Assembly: GCA_031275035.1 (NCBI GenBank)
Contig: JAISPH010000246.1
Location: 1-46,907, forward strand
Length of the DNA: 46,907 bases
Source of the DNA: Treponema sp.
GTDB lineage: Bacteria; Spirochaetota; Spirochaetia; Treponematales; Breznakiellaceae
Direction: 5' to 3'
Shown here: one piece after another, positions 22,787-31,831 of the stretch
How the letters are laid out: every line of letters begins with the position of its first letter
Position numbering within the stretch: position 1 is the stretch's first letter
The notes under the pieces: model-generated
Database searches by the model: none
The model's input: only the letters and a program-made list of their open reading frames with translations
What the model was told of the DNA's origin: nothing
Position numbers and translations under genes: made by a program

Positions 22787-25700
22787 GTGTATAAAAGCGT
22801 GGACTCCAAAGTTAACTTCCCTAAACTGGAAGAAGAAATTCTGGCCTTTTGGGAAAAAAATAAAATTTTTGAAAAATCCCTCAGCCGGCGGGAAGGGGCG
22901 GAGGAGTATGTTTTCTACGACGGCCCCCCCTTTGCCACCGGGATGCCCCACTTTGGCCATTTTGTACCCAGTACCATAAAAGACATTATCCCCCGGTACC
23001 AGACCATGCGGGGGAAGAGGGTCGATCGCCGTTTCGGCTGGGACTGCCATGGCCTTCCCGTGGAAAATCTTATCGAACAGGAGCTGGGGCTTAACTCAAA
23101 AACCGACATAGAAAAATACGGAGTGGCGGAATTTAACGAAGCCTGTCGGGCCTCGGTGCTCCGCTATACCCGGGAATGGCGGCAGGTTATTACCCGGCTG
23201 GGCCGCTGGGTTGACTTTGACCGCGATTATAAGACGATGGAGCCGGACTACATGGAGACCATCTGGTGGGTAATGAAGTCCCTCCGGGAAAAGGGCCTCC
23301 TCTACGAGGGCCACTATATTCTGCCCTACTGTCCCCGGTGCGCCACGGTACTTTCCAATCATGAACTTAACCTGGGAGGTTACCGGGATGTCCATGATCC
23401 GGCCATCACCGTGCGCTTTAAGGCGGCGGGGATCGCAGAAGGAAGTCCTGCGGCTGCGGACCCGGTCCTGTCTTCTACCCTGGACGAAGCGGCCTGCCTT
23501 TTAGCCTGGACCACTACCCCCTGGACGCTGCCTTCTAACCTGGCCCTTACCCTGGGGCCGGACATTGATTATGTGATGGTCGAGGACGGGGGGGTCCGGT
23601 ATATTCTTGCGGAGGCCCGGCTTTCGGCGTATTACGGAAACTCCGGGGGAAAATCCGATGCGGTTCCCGGCGATTACAAAATCATCTGGAAGAAGAAGGG
23701 GGCGGATCTTATCGGCATTAAGTACGAACCCCTCTTTCCCTATTTTAAGGAAGCGGCGGGACAGAATGCCTTTAGAACCTACGGAGGGGATTTTGTCTCC
23801 ACCGAAGACGGGACCGGTATAGTCCACACCGCGCCGGGTTTCGGCGAGGACGACGCCCGGGTCCTCAAGGGGACGGGGGTTCCCGTAATCTGCCCCGTGG
23901 ATGCGGAATGCCGTTTTACCCCGGAGGTAAGCGATTATCAGGGCCTCTTTGTCAAAGATGCGGATAAGGCCATCATGGAACGGCTCAGGGCGGAGGGGAA
24001 GATTATCAAGCGGGAACAGATCCTCCACTCCTATCCCCATTGCTGGAGATGCGGCAGCCCCCTGATCTACCGGGCGGTGGGCTCCTGGTTTGTGGACATT
24101 CAAAAGATCAAGCGGGACATGCTGGAGGCCAACAGCCAAATCCGCTGGGTGCCGGAACACATCAAGGAAGGCCGGTTCGGCAAATGGCTGGAGGGAGCCC
24201 GGGACTGGGCCATCAGCCGCAACCGTTACTGGGGAAATCCTCTGCCCATTTGGAAATGCCCCGATTGCGGCAAGACCATCTGTGTCGGGAGCAGGGCGGA
24301 GTTAAAGGAGCTTTCAGGAACCTATCCCGAAGATCTCCATAAGCACTTTGTTGACGGGATCACCATCCCCTGCGGCTGCGGCGGCGTTATGACCAGAATT
24401 CCCGAGGTGCTTGACTGCTGGTTCGAGTCGGGGGCCATGCCCTACGGCCAGAACCACTATCCCTGCGAGAACAAGGAATTCTTCGACAGCCATTTCCCCG
24501 CGGATTTTATCAACGAAGGGCTGGATCAGACCAGGGGGTGGTTCTACACCCTTACCATTTTAGGGGCCGCCCTTTTCAAAAAGCCCGCCTTCAAAAACTG
24601 CATAGTCTCGGGGCTCGTCCTTGCCTCGGACGGCAAAAAGATGAGCAAGCGCCTCAAGAACTACACCGACCCCATGGAGGTGGTGAACAGCTTCGGCGCT
24701 GACGCCCTGAGGCTCTTCCTGATCCACTCGGCGGTAGTCAAGGCCGAGGACCTCCGCTACAGCGACGAGGGAGTCCGGGAGGTGATGAAGAGCATCCTCA
24801 TCCCCCTGTGGAACGCCTACAGTTTTTATGTTACCTATGCCAACATTGACAAGGCCGAACCGTCGGGGGCGCCGGATAATCCCTCCAACCCCCTGGACAA
24901 ATGGATACTTTCCGAGGCGGAGAATCTTGCTGAAAGGGTGGGGGAATCCCTGGACGCCTACGATCTTTCCCGGGCGGTGGATCCCATTCTTGAATTTATC
25001 GATCTCCTCAACAACTGGTACATACGCCGCTCCCGCCGCCGTTTCTGGAAGAGCGAAAATGACGCCGACAAGGCCGAGGCCTACGGTACTCTCTACGACA
25101 TCCTTAAAACCCTGATTACCGCGGCGGCTCCGTTTATGCCCTTTACCACCGATGCCGTCTGGCAAAATCTCAAGCTCCCCGGCGAACCGGAATCGGTACA
25201 TCTGGCGGATTTTCCCGTACCCAGGGAAAACCGCCGGGACCGTGAGCTTGAGTACAAGATGGCCGCGGTACGGCATGCCGTTTCCATGGGGCGGTCCCTC
25301 CGTTCCCAGTACAACATCAAGATCCGCCAGCCCCTCAAAACCGTGGAACTAGTAACCCGGAATCCCGGAGAAAAAAAGGTGCTCCTGGAAATGGAGGACA
25401 TTATACAGGAAGAACTCAATGTAAAGAACGTTGTCTTCCGGGATAACGAAGAAGATCTGGTAGAGTACGAGGCCAGGGCGAACTTCCGGGTCCTGGGCAA
25501 GGAACTGGGCAGGGACATGAAAGCCGGGGCGGACCGTATCGCCGCCCTGACCCATGAGGAAATTCGAAGCCTTCTGGAGGGAGCGGCCCTGGCGCTGGAT
25601 CTGGGGGAACGGACCGTGGAACTGACTGCGGATAAGCTTGACATCAGGCGCATTGAAAAGGCCAGCCTCAAGGTACTGAATGAAGGAACCCTGACGGTGG

Positions 25701-25981
25701 GGCTTGATACGGAGCTTACCGAGGAATTGTCCCGGGAAGGGGATGTCCGGGATCTGGTCCGGGGAGTGCAAAATTTAAGGAAGGATTCGGGCCTGAACGT
25801 TACCGACCGGATCGTACTCCGCCTTTACGGCTCGGACCGGCTTAAAGCGGCTTGGGAGGCGTTTGCCGGCTATGTCTCTGCGGAAACCCTGGCTGTTTCG
25901 GCGGAGTGGGGCAGGACCGGCGGACAGGTTCCCCTGGAAGCGGGGAATGAACAATGGATGGTACAAATTGAAAAGGTTTAA
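22787..25981 (+). CDS. ileS: Isoleucyl-tRNA synthetase, eukaryote-like type
   Basis: Charges tRNA-Ile. Class Ia synthetase with PHFGH (the HIGH motif, in PPFATGMPHFGHF), a CP1 editing domain with TTPWTLPSN and GTGIVHTAPGFGEDD, and KMSKR (in SDGKKMSKRLKNY). The anticodon-binding helices and C-terminal domain follow. The sequence resembles the eukaryote/archaea-like group that tends to resist mupirocin, rather than the E. coli type. Two starts are possible: ATG 22775 and GTG 22787. GTG is preferred because GGAGG lies five bases before it and the protein then begins MYKSVDSKVNFPKLEEE, as homologues do. The 3' end overlaps the next gene's start. Confidence 0.93.
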   Translation: MYKSVDSKVNFPKLEEEILAFWEKNKIFEKSLSRREGAEEYVFYDGPPFATGMPHFGHFVPSTIKDIIPRYQTMRGKRVDRRFGWDCHGLPVENLIEQELGLNSKTDIEKYGVAEFNEACRASVLRYTREWRQVITRLGRWVDFDRDYKTMEPDYMETIWWVMKSLREKGLLYEGHYILPYCPRCATVLSNHELNLGGYRDVHDPAITVRFKAAGIAEGSPAAADPVLSSTLDEAACLLAWTTTPWTLPSNLALTLGPDIDYVMVEDGGVRYILAEARLSAYYGNSGGKSDAVPGDYKIIWKKKGADLIGIKYEPLFPYFKEAAGQNAFRTYGGDFVSTEDGTGIVHTAPGFGEDDARVLKGTGVPVICPVDAECRFTPEVSDYQGLFVKDADKAIMERLRAEGKIIKREQILHSYPHCWRCGSPLIYRAVGSWFVDIQKIKRDMLEANSQIRWVPEHIKEGRFGKWLEGARDWAISRNRYWGNPLPIWKCPDCGKTICVGSRAELKELSGTYPEDLHKHFVDGITIPCGCGGVMTRIPEVLDCWFESGAMPYGQNHYPCENKEFFDSHFPADFINEGLDQTRGWFYTLTILGAALFKKPAFKNCIVSGLVLASDGKKMSKRLKNYTDPMEVVNSFGADALRLFLIHSAVVKAEDLRYSDEGVREVMKSILIPLWNAYSFYVTYANIDKAEPSGAPDNPSNPLDKWILSEAENLAERVGESLDAYDLSRAVDPILEFIDLLNNWYIRRSRRRFWKSENDADKAEAYGTLYDILKTLITAAAPFMPFTTDAVWQNLKLPGEPESVHLADFPVPRENRRDRELEYKMAAVRHAVSMGRSLRSQYNIKIRQPLKTVELVTRNPGEKKVLLEMEDIIQEELNVKNVVFRDNEEDLVEYEARANFRVLGKELGRDMKAGADRIAALTHEEIRSLLEGAALALDLGERTVELTADKLDIRRIEKASLKVLNEGTLTVGLDTELTEELSREGDVRDLVRGVQNLRKDSGLNVTDRIVLRLYGSDRLKAAWEAFAGYVSAETLAVSAEWGRTGGQVPLEAGNEQWMVQIEKV

Positions 25982-26864
25982 TTACAGAATCCTGCTTGTT
26001 CCGGGCTGTATCGTTCTGGCGGCTTTTCTTTCCTGCGCCTCCGGTCCCAAAGCCCAGGCTCCCTATATCGAAGAGGACGAGTTTGCCCCCCTTGCGCCGG
26101 GGGGGCTTATCTACTTATCCATTGACGTTCCCCGGGCCCGGCCTCTTTTGGAGAAGATCTCCCTGGGCGGCCTTGCTTCGATACAGAACCGGGAAGCCCT
26201 GGACAGAACGGAATCGGCGGCGGCGGCGCTGTATCCTGAAGGAAGCGGCAGGCGTTTCCTTGCCGCGGCCCGGGGCAGGTATCCCGGTTCCAGGGCAGGG
26301 GCTTCCTTTGCCTTCAGCCGGGACTGGAAGAGGGTCCGTTCCGGCGCCGGTTTCTACTGGCGTTCGGAGAAAAATAAGCTTTCCATTGCAATGACCAACG
26401 ACCGGGTCTATATTTCCGACGGCCCCCCCCTCATACCGGCGCCGGGAACAAAAAGCCCCGGGGGGCTGGAAGAACTCCGCCGGGATGCGGTGATGGCGGG
26501 CTGGATTGACGATGCGGCGACGCCTATTAACTTGTTTATCCAGTCCCTGGCGCTGCCCCTGCAGGTTCCGGCGGAGCGGCTCCTCTTCGGCATCTATGCC
26601 GCTGAGGATGAAAAGTACAGCGCCGTTTTGAACATCGCCACCCCCTCGGCCAGTCAGGCCAGGGCCCTGGTCTCCATCTTTTCAATGGCCCGGCTCTTCC
26701 TCGTCAATTCGGACATCGAACCCGGCGGACCTGCGGCGCTGGCCTTTATCTTTTTTGCCAACAACCCTGTCCAGGAGGGAACGAATCTGATTATCCGTAC
26801 CGGGACCATGGACGGGGATGGAATTGCTTTACTTTTGAATATGTTCTCGCTATATTCTAATTGA
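25947..26864 (+). CDS. Lipoprotein of unknown function
   Basis: A 305-residue predicted lipoprotein. A basic N-terminus (NNGWYKLKRFNYR) is followed by a hydrophobic stretch and lipobox FLSC, giving a lipidated cysteine near residue 25. The rest has the feel of a periplasmic alpha/beta protein: an 'APLAPGGLIYLSIDVPRARPLL' opening that resembles proteins gauging variance or membrane load, and NLFIQSLALPLQVPAERLL. I do not recognise the family. Start ATG 25947 has GGAAGCGGGGA upstream and lies inside ileS by 35 bases, so the two are coupled. An internal TTG at 25968 is an alternative start. Confidence 0.75.
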   Translation: MNNGWYKLKRFNYRILLVPGCIVLAAFLSCASGPKAQAPYIEEDEFAPLAPGGLIYLSIDVPRARPLLEKISLGGLASIQNREALDRTESAAAALYPEGSGRRFLAAARGRYPGSRAGASFAFSRDWKRVRSGAGFYWRSEKNKLSIAMTNDRVYISDGPPLIPAPGTKSPGGLEELRRDAVMAGWIDDAATPINLFIQSLALPLQVPAERLLFGIYAAEDEKYSAVLNIATPSASQARALVSIFSMARLFLVNSDIEPGGPAALAFIFFANNPVQEGTNLIIRTGTMDGDGIALLLNMFSLYSN

Positions 26865-26969
26865 TGAACCTCTCCGCCCTGACGGGCGGAGTATCAAATC
26901 CTGGCGAATGAACTCCCCGCCGCAGGTTCCGGACATCCGGTACGGCGGGATATGGTTATGAGGAACAGT

Positions 26970-27275
26970 ATGCCTACTTACGAGTATGAATGCAAAAGCT
27001 GCGGCCATGTTTTTGAGGCCGTTCAAAGTATGATCGACGATCCCCTCAGGGAATGTCCCCGGTGCGGCAGGGAAATTCGCAGACTTATCAACGGCGGCGG
27101 CGGCGTTATCTTTAAGGGTTCCGGTTTCTATGTAACCGATAAGGGCGGCGGATCCAAGGCCGATGCTTCCAAGACGGAAAGCGCCAAGACCGAAACGAAA
27201 CCGGCCGCCGAATCCGCCTGCGCTTCATGCGCCAAGGCCGAGTCCGGAGGCTGTCCCGCCGCCGCGGCAAAGTAA
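26970..27275 (+). CDS. FmdB-type zinc-ribbon protein
   Basis: A 101-residue protein starting MPTYEYECKSCGHVFE, the hallmark of the FmdB/CxxC_CXXC_SSSS family, with two CxxC pairs (CKSC and CPRC) binding zinc. After residue ~55 it becomes Lys/Ala/Ser/Thr-rich and ends with extra cysteines (CASC and GGC). The family is named from a methylotroph regulator but is widespread and functionally vague. AGGAA precedes ATG 26970; an in-frame ATG at 26952 is less likely. It is followed by another zinc-ribbon gene. Confidence 0.85.
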   Translation: MPTYEYECKSCGHVFEAVQSMIDDPLRECPRCGREIRRLINGGGGVIFKGSGFYVTDKGGGSKADASKTESAKTETKPAAESACASCAKAESGGCPAAAAK

Positions 27276-27315
27276 TGGATCCGTTCAATGATCCGGCGGA
27301 CAGGACCGGTCCGGC

Positions 27316-27630
27316 GTGAGGCATCCCCATTTTTTTTGTGAAAACTGCGGCGCCGAGGTCTCCGGAGGGGCAAAGAACTGTCCGAAGTGCGGGCGTCTCT
27401 TCGCATCGGTACTTTGCCCCGCCTGCGGCTTTGCCGGAGAGGAGGCCCTCTTTTCGGGGGGCTGCCCGGTCTGCGGCTATTCCGCCCCGCCGGAAAACGG
27501 GCCTGTACCGGCAAAAACGCCGCCGGTAAAACGGGAAGCGGCGGGAAAGCTGCCCTTCTGGGTATACGCCCTGACCGGCCTGGCCCTGCTGGGGGTCTGC
27601 GCCGCCCTGTTCTTTTCCGTCCGCCGCTGA
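27316..27630 (+). CDS. Zinc-ribbon membrane-anchored protein
   Basis: A 104-residue protein with two zinc ribbons: CENCGAEVSGGAKNCPKCGR and CPACGFAGEEALFSGGCPVCG. A Pro-rich linker and one C-terminal transmembrane helix (PFWVYALTGLALLGVCAALFF) follow, with Arg-Arg at the end. The topology suggests zinc ribbons in the cytoplasm. The start GTG 27316 lies 41 bases after the previous stop, with no strong ribosome-binding site (GGACCGG). No specific function is known; it may sense or recruit another protein at the membrane. Confidence 0.7.
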   Translation: MRHPHFFCENCGAEVSGGAKNCPKCGRLFASVLCPACGFAGEEALFSGGCPVCGYSAPPENGPVPAKTPPVKREAAGKLPFWVYALTGLALLGVCAALFFSVRR

Positions 27631-27719
27631 TTCGCAGGCGGGGTTCATACCTGGGAGCTTGCCCCGGATTAATTAACGCGGCGCCCAAGATACGGCGCGG
27701 CCTGCCCGGCGGGGGGCCG

Positions 27720-28763
27720 TCAGCCGCCGCGGACAAAGGAAACCGGCTCTCCGCAGCGGGCGCAGCAATAGCCCGAGGGACCGGAGACAAGGCCCGAAGT
27801 GTTGATCCGGTACCCCCGGCGTTCCACCAGGGGCCTTTTACAGCGGGGGCAGGGGGTATCGTTCCTTTCGCCGGGGACATTGCCGGCGTACACATAGGAA
27901 AGGCTCCGCCGGGCCTCACGGGCGGCGGCGGCAAGCTTTGCCGGATCCGTCGGAGGGGCGTTCCACCGCCAATCGGGATGATAAGCGGAAAGATGCCAGG
28001 GTATGGCCGGGGAAAGACCGGCGATAAAACCGGCGGCGGCGCGGAGCTCCGCCGGGCCGTCGTTGAGTCCGGGAACAATAAGGGTGGTAAGTTCCAGGTG
28101 CACCCCCATGGTATAGGCGGCGGAGATAAAATGCAGCGCCGTCTTCAGATTTCCTCCAAGGATGCGGGTATAGCTTTCTTCGGAAAAACACTTCAAATCA
28201 ATGTTGGCCGCATCGGTCAGGGCCAGGATCTCCGCCGCCGGGCCGGCATTGATGCAGCCGCTGCTGACCAGAATATTGGCAATCCCCGCCCCGCGGGCCA
28301 GGGCCATACAATCCAAAAGGTATTCAATATGGACCAGGGGTTCCGAATAGGTATAGGCGATTTGTACGCCCCCCCGGGACCGGACGGCGGCGATCAGTTC
28401 TCCGGGGGAAAAACGGCGGCCGGAAACTTCGGTAGTCTGGGAAATGGACCAGTTCTGGCAGAAGGGGCAGCGGAGGTTACAGCCGGCGAATCCGGCGGAA
28501 AAGACCGATGAGCCGGGCCGCCAATGGTAGAGCGGCTTCTTCTCGACGGGATCTTCCGCCAGGGCGGTGATAAAGCCGTAGAAGGGAATGGTCCCCGCGC
28601 CGTCCCGGTTGCCCCTGACCCGGCAGCTTCCAAAGGCTCCCGCCGGTATCAGGCAGCGCCGGGGACAGAGGCCGCAGCGGACCGGCCCGTCCTTGGCGGA
28701 ATTAAAGAACCGGGGTTCGGCGCCGGGCGTTCCTTCCGCGCCGCCTTCCCCATCTGCCGGCAT
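27720..28763 (-). CDS. AmrS-like radical SAM enzyme
   Basis: A 347-residue radical SAM protein of the AmmeMemoRadiSam-S / PflA-related group. An N-terminal cysteine cluster (CGLCPRRCLIPAGAFGSCRVR) is followed by the canonical CxxxCxxC (CNLRCPFCQNW) that binds the 4Fe-4S cluster reducing SAM. IAYTYSEPLVHIEY and ANIDLKCFSEESYTRILGG are typical for the group. A C-terminal zinc ribbon (CPRCKRPL...CCARCG) is present. The AmmeMemo B and A partners that often accompany it are not in this window. It starts five bases after the end of 28769-29134 and forms an operon with it. Confidence 0.85.
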   Translation of the reverse strand: MPADGEGGAEGTPGAEPRFFNSAKDGPVRCGLCPRRCLIPAGAFGSCRVRGNRDGAGTIPFYGFITALAEDPVEKKPLYHWRPGSSVFSAGFAGCNLRCPFCQNWSISQTTEVSGRRFSPGELIAAVRSRGGVQIAYTYSEPLVHIEYLLDCMALARGAGIANILVSSGCINAGPAAEILALTDAANIDLKCFSEESYTRILGGNLKTALHFISAAYTMGVHLELTTLIVPGLNDGPAELRAAAGFIAGLSPAIPWHLSAYHPDWRWNAPPTDPAKLAAAAREARRSLSYVYAGNVPGERNDTPCPRCKRPLVERRGYRINTSGLVSGPSGYCCARCGEPVSFVRGG

Positions 28764-28768
28764 TCCCC

Positions 28769-29134
28769 CTACTCCAGGAGCACTCTGCCGTGGGCATCCC
28801 GGCCCTTGTTGACAAATTGAATGGGGTCCTGAACCTCGAAGGGTTCCAGCATCACCCCCCGGGCGCCTTTGCGGACCCAGATCTTTACCAGGGGAATTCC
28901 CTCGCCGGATTCGGTAACCGCCTGGGAAATATCCTCCGCATAGAGGACATCCTCCGCCATAAATTCCATCAGCGCCGGATTGACCCCCAGGGGATCGTAG
29001 ATCAGGAGCAGTTTGTTTTTTTCCGACGGGTGCTGCTGGGGATAGCCGGTAAAGGGAACCGTATTCGGGGGAGGCCCCCCGGGTAATCTGGCGATTTTGC
29101 CGGGAGGCAAGGTTTCAAGATAACTGATACCCAT
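28769..29134 (-). CDS. Conserved-looking hypothetical protein before AmrS
   Basis: A 121-residue soluble protein that I do not recognise. It opens MGISYLETLPPGKIARLPGG and contains NKLLLIYDPLGVNPALMEFMAEDVLYAED and VKIWVRKGARGVMLEPFEVQDP. The predicted fold is mainly beta. AAAGGAGA before ATG 29134 sets the start; a longer version to 29194 lacks a ribosome-binding site. It is the first gene of the minus-strand pair with the radical SAM enzyme and could be its substrate or adaptor. That is inference from five-base spacing only. Confidence 0.65.
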   Translation of the reverse strand: MGISYLETLPPGKIARLPGGPPPNTVPFTGYPQQHPSEKNKLLLIYDPLGVNPALMEFMAEDVLYAEDISQAVTESGEGIPLVKIWVRKGARGVMLEPFEVQDPIQFVNKGRDAHGRVLLE

Positions 29135-29212
29135 AAGATCTCCTTTCCCTGTCGTTTTTAAGCGGCCGCCGGCGGACCCTGGGTCCGGCAGCAACTGAAG
29201 TTTCCGGACAAT

Positions 29213-29245
29213 TTCATTATAAAATGAAGCCCCCCCGGGCGCAAG
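29213..29245 (-). promoter_or_regulatory. Promoter with palindrome for the AmrS pair
   Basis: A perfect 16-bp palindromic frame TTCATT-ATAA-AATGAA (29213-29228) contains TATAAT on the minus strand (29222-29217), with TTGCGC (29244-29239) 16 bases upstream. The leader to ATG 29134 would be about 75 bases and includes the GGACCCTGGGTCC hairpin near 29174. Divergent NudC transcription may start from the same area. Confidence 0.4.
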
Positions 29246-29333
29246 TTCGTCTCCGGGAAGGTTCCGCCCCGCGGCGGGATCGATCCCGGTTGCGAATGAA
29301 CGGGGAAGGGACTATGGTAACAGGGGAGGCATT

Positions 29334-30170
29334 ATGGCGGGAAAAGTTGAAAGCGGGGCCTATCTTTTTCAGGGAAGCTTCCTCGTGATTCCCGGCGCCA
29401 TGGGCGAAGGGGAAATAGCCCGGGGGCTTGACCGGAAGGCGGTGGAATCCTCGTTTGGAGGGGCCCAGCTTTCCCTTTACCAGATCCCCGGCTTCAGCGG
29501 CGGGGAAACCATCCCCGCCTATACCCTGAACGTGGAAGCGCCCATCCCCCCTTCGTGGCGGACCGTTCCCCTGCGGCAGGCGGTATCCGCCATGGCCGGA
29601 ACCAGCCCCCTGGACGGGCGGGGAAATCCGGGGAGGCTGCTCCGGGCCTACCACATCATCCAGTGGCGGAAGGATTCGGCCTTCTGCGGCTCCTGCGGCG
29701 GCGCCAACGGGGACGCGCCGGGAGAACTTGCCCGGCTCTGCCCCGCCTGCGGCCGGCTGGAGTTCCCCCGAATCTCCCCTGCCGTCATCGCGCTGGTGAT
29801 CCGGGACGACGGCAGGGCCCTCCTGGCGCATAATAAAAAATTCAACCGCAACGTATACAGCCTTATCGCCGGATTTACCGAAGCGGGGGAAAACCTGGAG
29901 GCCGCCGTCGCCAGGGAAGTGGAGGAGGAGGCGGGTCTTGCCGTGCGGGACATCCGGTATGCCGGTTCCCAGCCCTGGCCCTTTCCCAATTCCCTGATGA
30001 TAGGCTTTACCGCCCGCTACGCCGGGGGCAGGATCAGGCCCGACGGGGAGGAGATCGCCGACGCCCGGTGGTTCAGCCGGGACAGCCTGCCCGAGCTTCC
30101 CGGCAGGGGTTCGGTATCCCGGTACATTATCGACCGGTGGATTGAAGGGAAACCGGACCGCCCCGCCTAG
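29334..30170 (+). CDS. nudC: NADH pyrophosphatase (NudC-type Nudix hydrolase)
   Basis: Cleaves NADH to NMNH and AMP, and in E. coli also removes NAD caps from RNA. A 278-residue protein with the NudC layout: an N-terminal domain, a zinc ribbon (FCGSCGG...LCPACGRLEFPRISPAVIAL), the full Nudix box GFTEAGENLEAAVAREVEEEAGL, and the NADH-specific SQPWPFPNSLM. The C-terminal part ends with ADARWFSRDSLPEL. ATG 29334 has GGGGAGG six bases upstream. It converges with fumarase, the two stops overlapping by four bases. pncC elsewhere in the window also handles NMN, so pyridine-nucleotide turnover is represented twice. Confidence 0.93.
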   Translation: MAGKVESGAYLFQGSFLVIPGAMGEGEIARGLDRKAVESSFGGAQLSLYQIPGFSGGETIPAYTLNVEAPIPPSWRTVPLRQAVSAMAGTSPLDGRGNPGRLLRAYHIIQWRKDSAFCGSCGGANGDAPGELARLCPACGRLEFPRISPAVIALVIRDDGRALLAHNKKFNRNVYSLIAGFTEAGENLEAAVAREVEEEAGLAVRDIRYAGSQPWPFPNSLMIGFTARYAGGRIRPDGEEIADARWFSRDSLPELPGRGSVSRYIIDRWIEGKPDRPA

Positions 30171-31831
30171 GACCCGCCCCCGGAATCCGGCGCATCCCGG
30201 CGGTACAGATCTTCGCCGCTGACGCCGGTAACGACAAAGGCGGGCAGATCCCGGACCTCTATCAGCCGCACCGCCTCCATGCCCAGTTCGGGATAATCGA
30301 TTATTTCAGAGGCGGTAATGTTCCGCTCCGCCTGCAGGGCGGCGGCGCCCCCCACAACCCCCAGGTAACAGCCGCCGTATTTTTTACAGGCGGCAATCCA
30401 GGCGGAGCTCCGGTCCCCCTTGGCCAGGGTAACGAGGGATGCGCCCCGGGACATCAGTTCCCCGCCGTAGGGGTCCATGCGCCGGGCCGTGGTGGGACCC
30501 AGGCTTCCGGTAACCCTGCCCGGAGGAGCCGCCGAAGGACCGGCGTAATAAACGGGATGTTTGAAAAGATAGGAGGGAAGGGGCTTTCCCTCCGCAAGAA
30601 GTCTGCGCCAGTTAAGGTGGGCGGCGTCCCTGGCCGTCAGCAGTTTCCCCGAAAGGAGAAGCCGGTCTCCGGGGGCGAAACGGCTTAAATTCCGGCGTAT
30701 CTCTTCCATGGGACGGTCGAGGTTTACCCGTTCCGGGGCGGCGTCTCCGGCCGGCGGCCCAAAGGGCGCGGCACCCCGGCTTTGCAGGAAAGCCGCGGGG
30801 TTTTCCTCAAGTTTTTCCAGATGCAGCCCCCGGGCGTCGATAAAGGCCAGCAGGTTCCGGTGGGCCGAACAGGACACCCCGATGGATACGGGGCAGGATC
30901 CCGCATGGCGGCTCAGGCGGATCACCCTGGCGTCCAGCGCCAGCGAGGTTCCGCCGAACTGGGCTCCCAGGCCGGTACGGCGGCTCATATCCATGACCCG
31001 GCTTTCCCAATAGGGGTCCCTGAACAGCACGCCGCCCTCCGGGACGGCGCCGGGAGGGGCCGCGCCAATCCGGGGGGCGGCGTCCAGCAGTTCCGCCGTG
31101 GCCAGTTTCAGAACCTCAAGATTGTGCTCCGGGCTGCTTCCCCCCACCACCACCGCCAAACGGTAGGGGGGGCAGGCGGCGGTTCCCAGGGCGCGGATCC
31201 GTTCCTCAAGGAAACGTTCAAAGGCTTTCTCCTCAAGCAGCGCCTTGGTCATGGAAAAATAGGCGGTCTTATTGGAGGACCCCGCCCCCTTGGCGATGAG
31301 GAGAAAGCGGTAGGCGGGATCATTCCCCGGGCCCGAAGCTTCCAGCCGTATCTGGGCGGGAAGGTTGTTCCCCGTACCGGCTTCGTCAAAAAAGGACGCC
31401 GGGGCGGTCTGGGAAGCGCGGAGGAAGTTGTTCCTGTAGGCGGCGGCAATTCCCAGGGAAAGCTCCGCCCCGTCGTCGGCGCCGGTCCGGACCCCCTCGT
31501 CCTTCCATCCGTAGACGGCGGCGGTTCCCGTGTCCTGGCAGAGGGCAAATTCCCCCCGGGCGGCGGCGGCGGCGTTTTCCAGCAGGGTCCCGGCCACCAG
31601 CCTGTCGTTGGCCGACGCGCCGGGATCGGCGCGGACGCCGGCCAGCAGTTCCAGATGGCTCCGCCTCATATAAAAGGCAAGCCGCCTGAAACCTTCTTCG
31701 GCAAGCCGCCTGAGCAGGGCCGGAGGGACGCCGAGAATCCCCTTTTCCGCCCGCAGTTCCCGGTCCGTTCCTTCCAGCAGGATAAATCCGGCGGAACGGA
31801 ACGCTTCTTCAATAAGACGGTTAAAGCGCAT
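30167..31831 (-). CDS. Fumarate hydratase, class I (iron-sulphur)
   Basis: A 554-residue single-chain class I fumarase, interconverting fumarate and malate with an oxygen-sensitive 4Fe-4S cluster. The cluster cysteines are in CQDTGTAAVY (C98), GTAACPPYRLAVVVGGSSPEHNLEVLKLA and VSCSAHRN. The C-terminal domain has LLSGKLLTARDAAHLNW and KHPVYYAGPSAAPPGRVTGSLGPTTARRMD, the beta-type signature. It suits an anaerobe with a branched or fumarate-linked metabolism. ATG 31831 has AAGGG very close upstream. The promoter is not clear. No other TCA genes are adjacent. Confidence 0.93.
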   Translation of the reverse strand: MRFNRLIEEAFRSAGFILLEGTDRELRAEKGILGVPPALLRRLAEEGFRRLAFYMRRSHLELLAGVRADPGASANDRLVAGTLLENAAAAARGEFALCQDTGTAAVYGWKDEGVRTGADDGAELSLGIAAAYRNNFLRASQTAPASFFDEAGTGNNLPAQIRLEASGPGNDPAYRFLLIAKGAGSSNKTAYFSMTKALLEEKAFERFLEERIRALGTAACPPYRLAVVVGGSSPEHNLEVLKLATAELLDAAPRIGAAPPGAVPEGGVLFRDPYWESRVMDMSRRTGLGAQFGGTSLALDARVIRLSRHAGSCPVSIGVSCSAHRNLLAFIDARGLHLEKLEENPAAFLQSRGAAPFGPPAGDAAPERVNLDRPMEEIRRNLSRFAPGDRLLLSGKLLTARDAAHLNWRRLLAEGKPLPSYLFKHPVYYAGPSAAPPGRVTGSLGPTTARRMDPYGGELMSRGASLVTLAKGDRSSAWIAACKKYGGCYLGVVGGAAALQAERNITASEIIDYPELGMEAVRLIEVRDLPAFVVTGVSGEDLYRRDAPDSGGGS

